From: Papaver somniferum
Taxonomy: Eukaryota > Streptophyta > Magnoliopsida > Ranunculales > Papaveraceae
Assembly (NCBI RefSeq): GCF_003573695.1
Contig: NC_039362.1
Coordinates: 175,779,690 to 175,843,689 of the forward strand
Direction: 5' to 3'
DNA: 64,000 nucleotides
The translations under genes and the position numbers were made by a program. Shown piece after piece: positions 60,818-64,000 of the stretch. The notes below the pieces were generated by a model. The model worked only from the letters and a program-made list of their open reading frames with translations. It was not told the origin of the DNA and did not search any database. Each line of letters begins with the position of its first letter. Position 1 is the first letter of the stretch.

Positions 60818-61464
60818 CTGGCTTTGAAAATGATATTACGCTTAATCTGCATCCGTCCGCATGGATAGGCTTCGGGAGCTAGTTGGCGACCTGATTTGCT
60901 TCACTACGTTCTGCTCGGAATGCCTTTATCCTGTCCAACACTGGTGGTGCAATATGAACTAGTTACCAACTTGTACACACATGACAATCCATATTTTTTT
61001 CATGGAGTTACCGATATTTTACCCGATTGCTGGATTTCTCCATAGCTGCTATTTTTTTTTCTAGAAGAAATTTTTGGTTCAAAAACAAAGGTCAATGGAC
61101 CACATAGTGATGACGATGTGAATTAACTTTCGTCCAAACATATTAAATTAGAAAATGATGAATAACGCTTACAACCTAATTTGGAATTTCTTTAAGCAAT
61201 TGCACTTAAAAAAACATATTTAATGAAGTAAAATAGTAGGATCATGTCATCATCTGATCATCCTTGATTTGATTCTTGCCGATCTATTGAAGGGAAACTC
61301 CATCATCATCGTCATCATTTGCATGTTTTATTCCAAAAATTGCACATCTCATGCCATGAATCTGACGGAATTGCACACCTCATGCCAAGAATCTGACTCT
61401 CTAAGCTTCCAAACTATTTAAAACATTTGCATCATCCATGCATTCCATGGTAGTAGGAATCGTC
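60818..61464. other. Locus repeat, copy 3 (left part); no gene
   Basis: Bases 61290-61420 match 55640-55860 of copy 2. Nothing coding is recognised. Confidence 0.45.
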
Positions 61465-61930
61465 TTTTTTTTTTTTTTTTTTTAAACCATGAAATTTATT
61501 AAATTATTAGAGACCTATTACAAGAGGGTATTAACAGTTACTTATCATTTATTTTCAAAACAGCCCATTTTTGGGCACAAATAAGAAAATAAAAAAAATC
61601 ATTTTTCCTGAAACAGAGGTGGTATCAGATAACGAAACCCTATATAGGCAGATGTTAAGCTACTCATGGATTGATTAAATTGGGGAAGTCGACGTTGCGC
61701 CTTACACACAACATTATTGAGAACCACAAATAAAGCAACGTGAGCTTGAGATTTTCTTTCGAGATTCTTCCTCCTGAACTGCATCTTCTTCGCCAATAAA
61801 CGAAATACAAACTTTTTGTAGAATAGAAACATTTTCTTTGGTATCAAATGAGACCCACGCATTGAATAAACAATTGAGACACTCAACAACAGGAGTTGTG
61901 GAAATGGGAACCAATAATCTTCACTCATTG
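61465..61930 (-). pseudogene. Poly(A)-ended retroposed or LINE-derived segment with an unknown exon
   Basis: A T-run (61465-61483) followed by 'aaaccatgaaatttattaaa' is the reverse complement of a typical plant LINE or retroposed 3' end. Further right, the minus strand 61714-61914 encodes CLFNAWVSFDTKENVSILQK and GEEDAVQEEESRKKISSS, conserved in part at 3035-3190. No family is recognised, and whether tail and exon belong together is unproven. Confidence 0.4.
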
Positions 61931-62154
61931 ATTATCAATGTGGAGGGTTTTGATTCAAGATTTCAATTTCTATGGGCAAATTATTCCTCATTCATTCATT
62001 AGGTGTATACTTGCTGTGAATTATTAAATCTAATTATCTGTCCCATAATTTATCGGAGAAAAAACGAACCTATCTAGTCAAGACAGATGGTTTATATCAA
62101 CTATTATTGATGTTTGGTGTGCATGAATGGATATTCAGAATCAAATTCAAATTC

Positions 62155-62433
62155 CACTACAAAACAGAAGGTCTTTTGGGACCGTCAAAAAACGTTCCAA
62201 GAGGACAAAAAACCGTCCCAAGAGGTATTAGGGACGGTTTATATACCGTCCCCTGTTCCACCGTCACTAATACTATTTGGCCATGTTTTCTTTTTGGGAC
62301 AGACATATTTTAGCCTTGATTTAAATATTTTATGACTATTAGGGACGGTCAGGCCATCACCGTCCCAAATATTCTTCTTCGGGGACGGTTTTTTCAAAAC
62401 TGGTCGTACCTAGAAACCTTCTTTTTTGTAGTG
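62155..62433. mobile_element. Short CACTA (En/Spm-type) non-autonomous element
   Basis: 279 bp beginning CACTACAAAACAGAAGGT and ending ACCTTCTTTTTTGTAGTG, with 3-bp duplication TTC on both sides (62152-62154, 62434-62436). Subterminal words GGGACGGT and ACCGTCCC recur at least eight times in both orientations. No coding capacity. Confidence 0.95.
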
Positions 62434-62471
62434 TTCAGATTCAGATTCTAATGAGTTGTAAGTTGAATCTC

Positions 62472-62579
62472 AAGATCATTTGTTTGAAGAACGGCCTGCC
62501 GTCGTAACGGGAATAGTTATATATTAAGATCATTTGTTTGAAGAACGGCCTGCCGTCGTAACGGGAATAGTTATATATT
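62472..62579. repeat. Perfect 54-bp tandem duplication
   Basis: Two identical head-to-tail units (62472-62525 and 62526-62579) starting 'aagatcatttg'. Their identity suggests recent slippage or an assembly duplication. Confidence 0.95.
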
Positions 62580-62967
62580 AATTATATAGATACAGACATA
62601 CAGTATGATTTTTCATGTGGATTAAATTTATGTATTAATTATACGCACAATGTTCACATTTCGAAAGCTGAAAGTTTGAATGGTTGTTGATTAGGTTAGC
62701 AGCTAGCTGGTGCGGTGAGAGCACCATGAGTAATGGCGGCAGAAATCCCATGCCTAACAAAACAGCATATTCAAGAATCATTCAGTTTTTGATCCCTTTT
62801 TGAGTTCCATCCGGTATGGAAAATTTACTTATCCCAATCGTACGATCAATCCATCAAGCTCATTTATCAATGGGATGGGGAGAAAGAGAATAGGCAGGGA
62901 CAAGTTTGAAATTGTTGCACTAGACTCTCTCTATGGTGTATGGATGTACGCATGATACATGAGAGAG

Positions 62968-63088
62968 TTTTTTTTCTTTTTGACACAAAAAGGACAAATT
63001 TCATTAAAAACTTAACACTCATCAAAGCGACAAAAGCTAAGGAAACAAATATAAAAATGGTAACTTTTACCGGTTACAGCATTCCAGT
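62968..63088 (-). mobile_element. 5'-truncated LINE or SINE-like tail
   Basis: About 121 bp beginning with a T-rich run (the tail on the minus strand). The flanks TACATGAGAGAG (62956-62967) and TACATGAGGGAG (63089-63100) form a 12-bp duplication with one mismatch, as left by target-primed insertion. Right of it a 29-bp unit containing the flank is itself duplicated. Confidence 0.7.
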
Positions 63089-63230
63089 TACATGAGGGAG
63101 TCGTAAGTATATAGAATTACATGAGGGAGTCGTAAGTACATAGAACAGTCGTTCAATATTCATGCGTACGCACTTCTTCTAGAAGGGACTTAGTCCCTCC
63201 TCATGGACGAACTCATAACCTTTGAATTTT

Positions 63231-63538
63231 CAAAAGATGGGTCATTTATCCAAATATTTTTAAATCACGGTTTAAATGGACGGGTAAAAAATAGTTTGGG
63301 TGAAATGGCCAAAAAAAAAATAATAAGGATGAAACCCTTAAATTTAAAAAATAGCAAGGATGAAACTGGATACATCATGTTTAAATTAAAAATAAGAAAA
63401 AATATTTAAAAATAGTCACGATGAAATTGGTTAAATCCTGCCTATTTTTATATATTTTGGTCATTTAAACAGTATCAAAATCTAACTGCCCATTTTACCC
63501 AGAAAATGTTGATTTTGATCTTTTTAACCAATTTTGTG
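63231..63538. mobile_element. GGATGAAAC-palindrome MITE, copy C
   Basis: 308 bp, inverse to copies A and B, from CAAAAGATGGGTC to CCAATTTTGTG, with perfect 9-bp duplication TTGAATTTT (63222-63230, 63539-63547). The empty site is visible in copy 1 of the locus near 32980. Confidence 0.92.
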
Positions 63539-64000
63539 TTGAATTTTTGTTTATTCTTTTTTAAAGCTGGGGCAACAAAATTTATTCAAATGACTTTCGG
63601 TTGGCAGTTGTTGGGTGCCCCCATTGATGAACTCAACGCCATATATTTCTATGTGTAGATTCATTTCTTTTCCTTTTCTACGTGGTTATTGTTTACTTTC
63701 TCTACGAGTTTGAAAATTGATTAAACGAGTAAAACGATACCAATTTGGGACACATGTTTAGCAAAGATCATTTCTTAATGAAAAGCCATTATAATATACC
63801 GACTAGTAAATTCAAAGTTTACCTACATCTCGTCTAAGTAGATACACTTCGCTGTAATCTATGCAGTACAATGTTAGCTTCCTGGAAATATCCACGAAGA
63901 AAAGACCAAAAGCCTAGATGATTCACTCAGTCATGTCATTGTACTCTTAGAAGGACCAAAGTTTGGGGTCTAGGAAGAGAGAATTTAGTCTGATAATCTA

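Larger units (their letters stand above)
62592..64000. repeat. Locus repeat, copy 3 (right part), runs off the window
   Basis: Aligns with 31836-33450. It carries a LINE tail (62968-63088) and a MITE (63231-63538) absent from copy 1, and lacks the Harbinger-like MITE of copy 1. Confidence 0.88.

Overview
This is nuclear DNA of a plant, most likely a eudicot with a large, transposon-rich genome. Signs are an intronless CBL-interacting protein kinase gene, spliceosomal introns, plant LTR-retrotransposon lineages (Ty1/copia, Ty3/gypsy Tat), TRIM and LARD elements, and plant-type MITEs (Stowaway, hAT, CACTA, PIF/Harbinger-like, Mutator-like). The species cannot be fixed from the sequence.

Layout. 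Bases 1-6060 hold tandem duplications, a decayed L1-type LINE split by a Stowaway MITE, and a hairpin-rich Mutator-like element. Bases 7003-12766 are a broken Ty1/copia element that is itself interrupted. Bases 13687-20578 are an almost continuous run of non-autonomous elements: a hAT MITE, two Mutator-like elements, and a 3.9-kb element with a decayed small spliced gene. A CIPK pseudogene fragment follows at 20648-20917. The only intact host gene recognised is the CIPK gene at 24427-25725 (minus strand), lying between two copies of one hAT family. Bases 29819-32888 hold two Harbinger-like elements and a complete 342-bp TRIM.

Bases 33675-55268 are one 21.6-kb Tat-lineage Ty3/gypsy element in minus orientation with a perfect AGTAA target-site duplication. 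Its gag-pol is decayed. On the opposite strand, between integrase and the 3' LTR, it carries a long multi-exon coiled-coil gene with its own TATA-like box. A LARD-like retrotransposon (37210-44923) with nearly identical LTRs sits inside an exon of that gene, and a hAT element sits in the 3' LTR.

Bases 55274-64000 are decayed tandem copies of the locus also seen at 30900-33660, interrupted by MITEs of known and unnamed families. Because copies with and without an insertion coexist, several insertions can be read against an empty site.

Most likely novelties: the spliced antisense gene in the Tat element; a family of 9-bp-TSD elements (16646-20569 and 57323-59903) sharing ends and a palindromic word, one carrying a gene; and the recurrence of element-specific short words in both orientations inside several unrelated non-autonomous elements.
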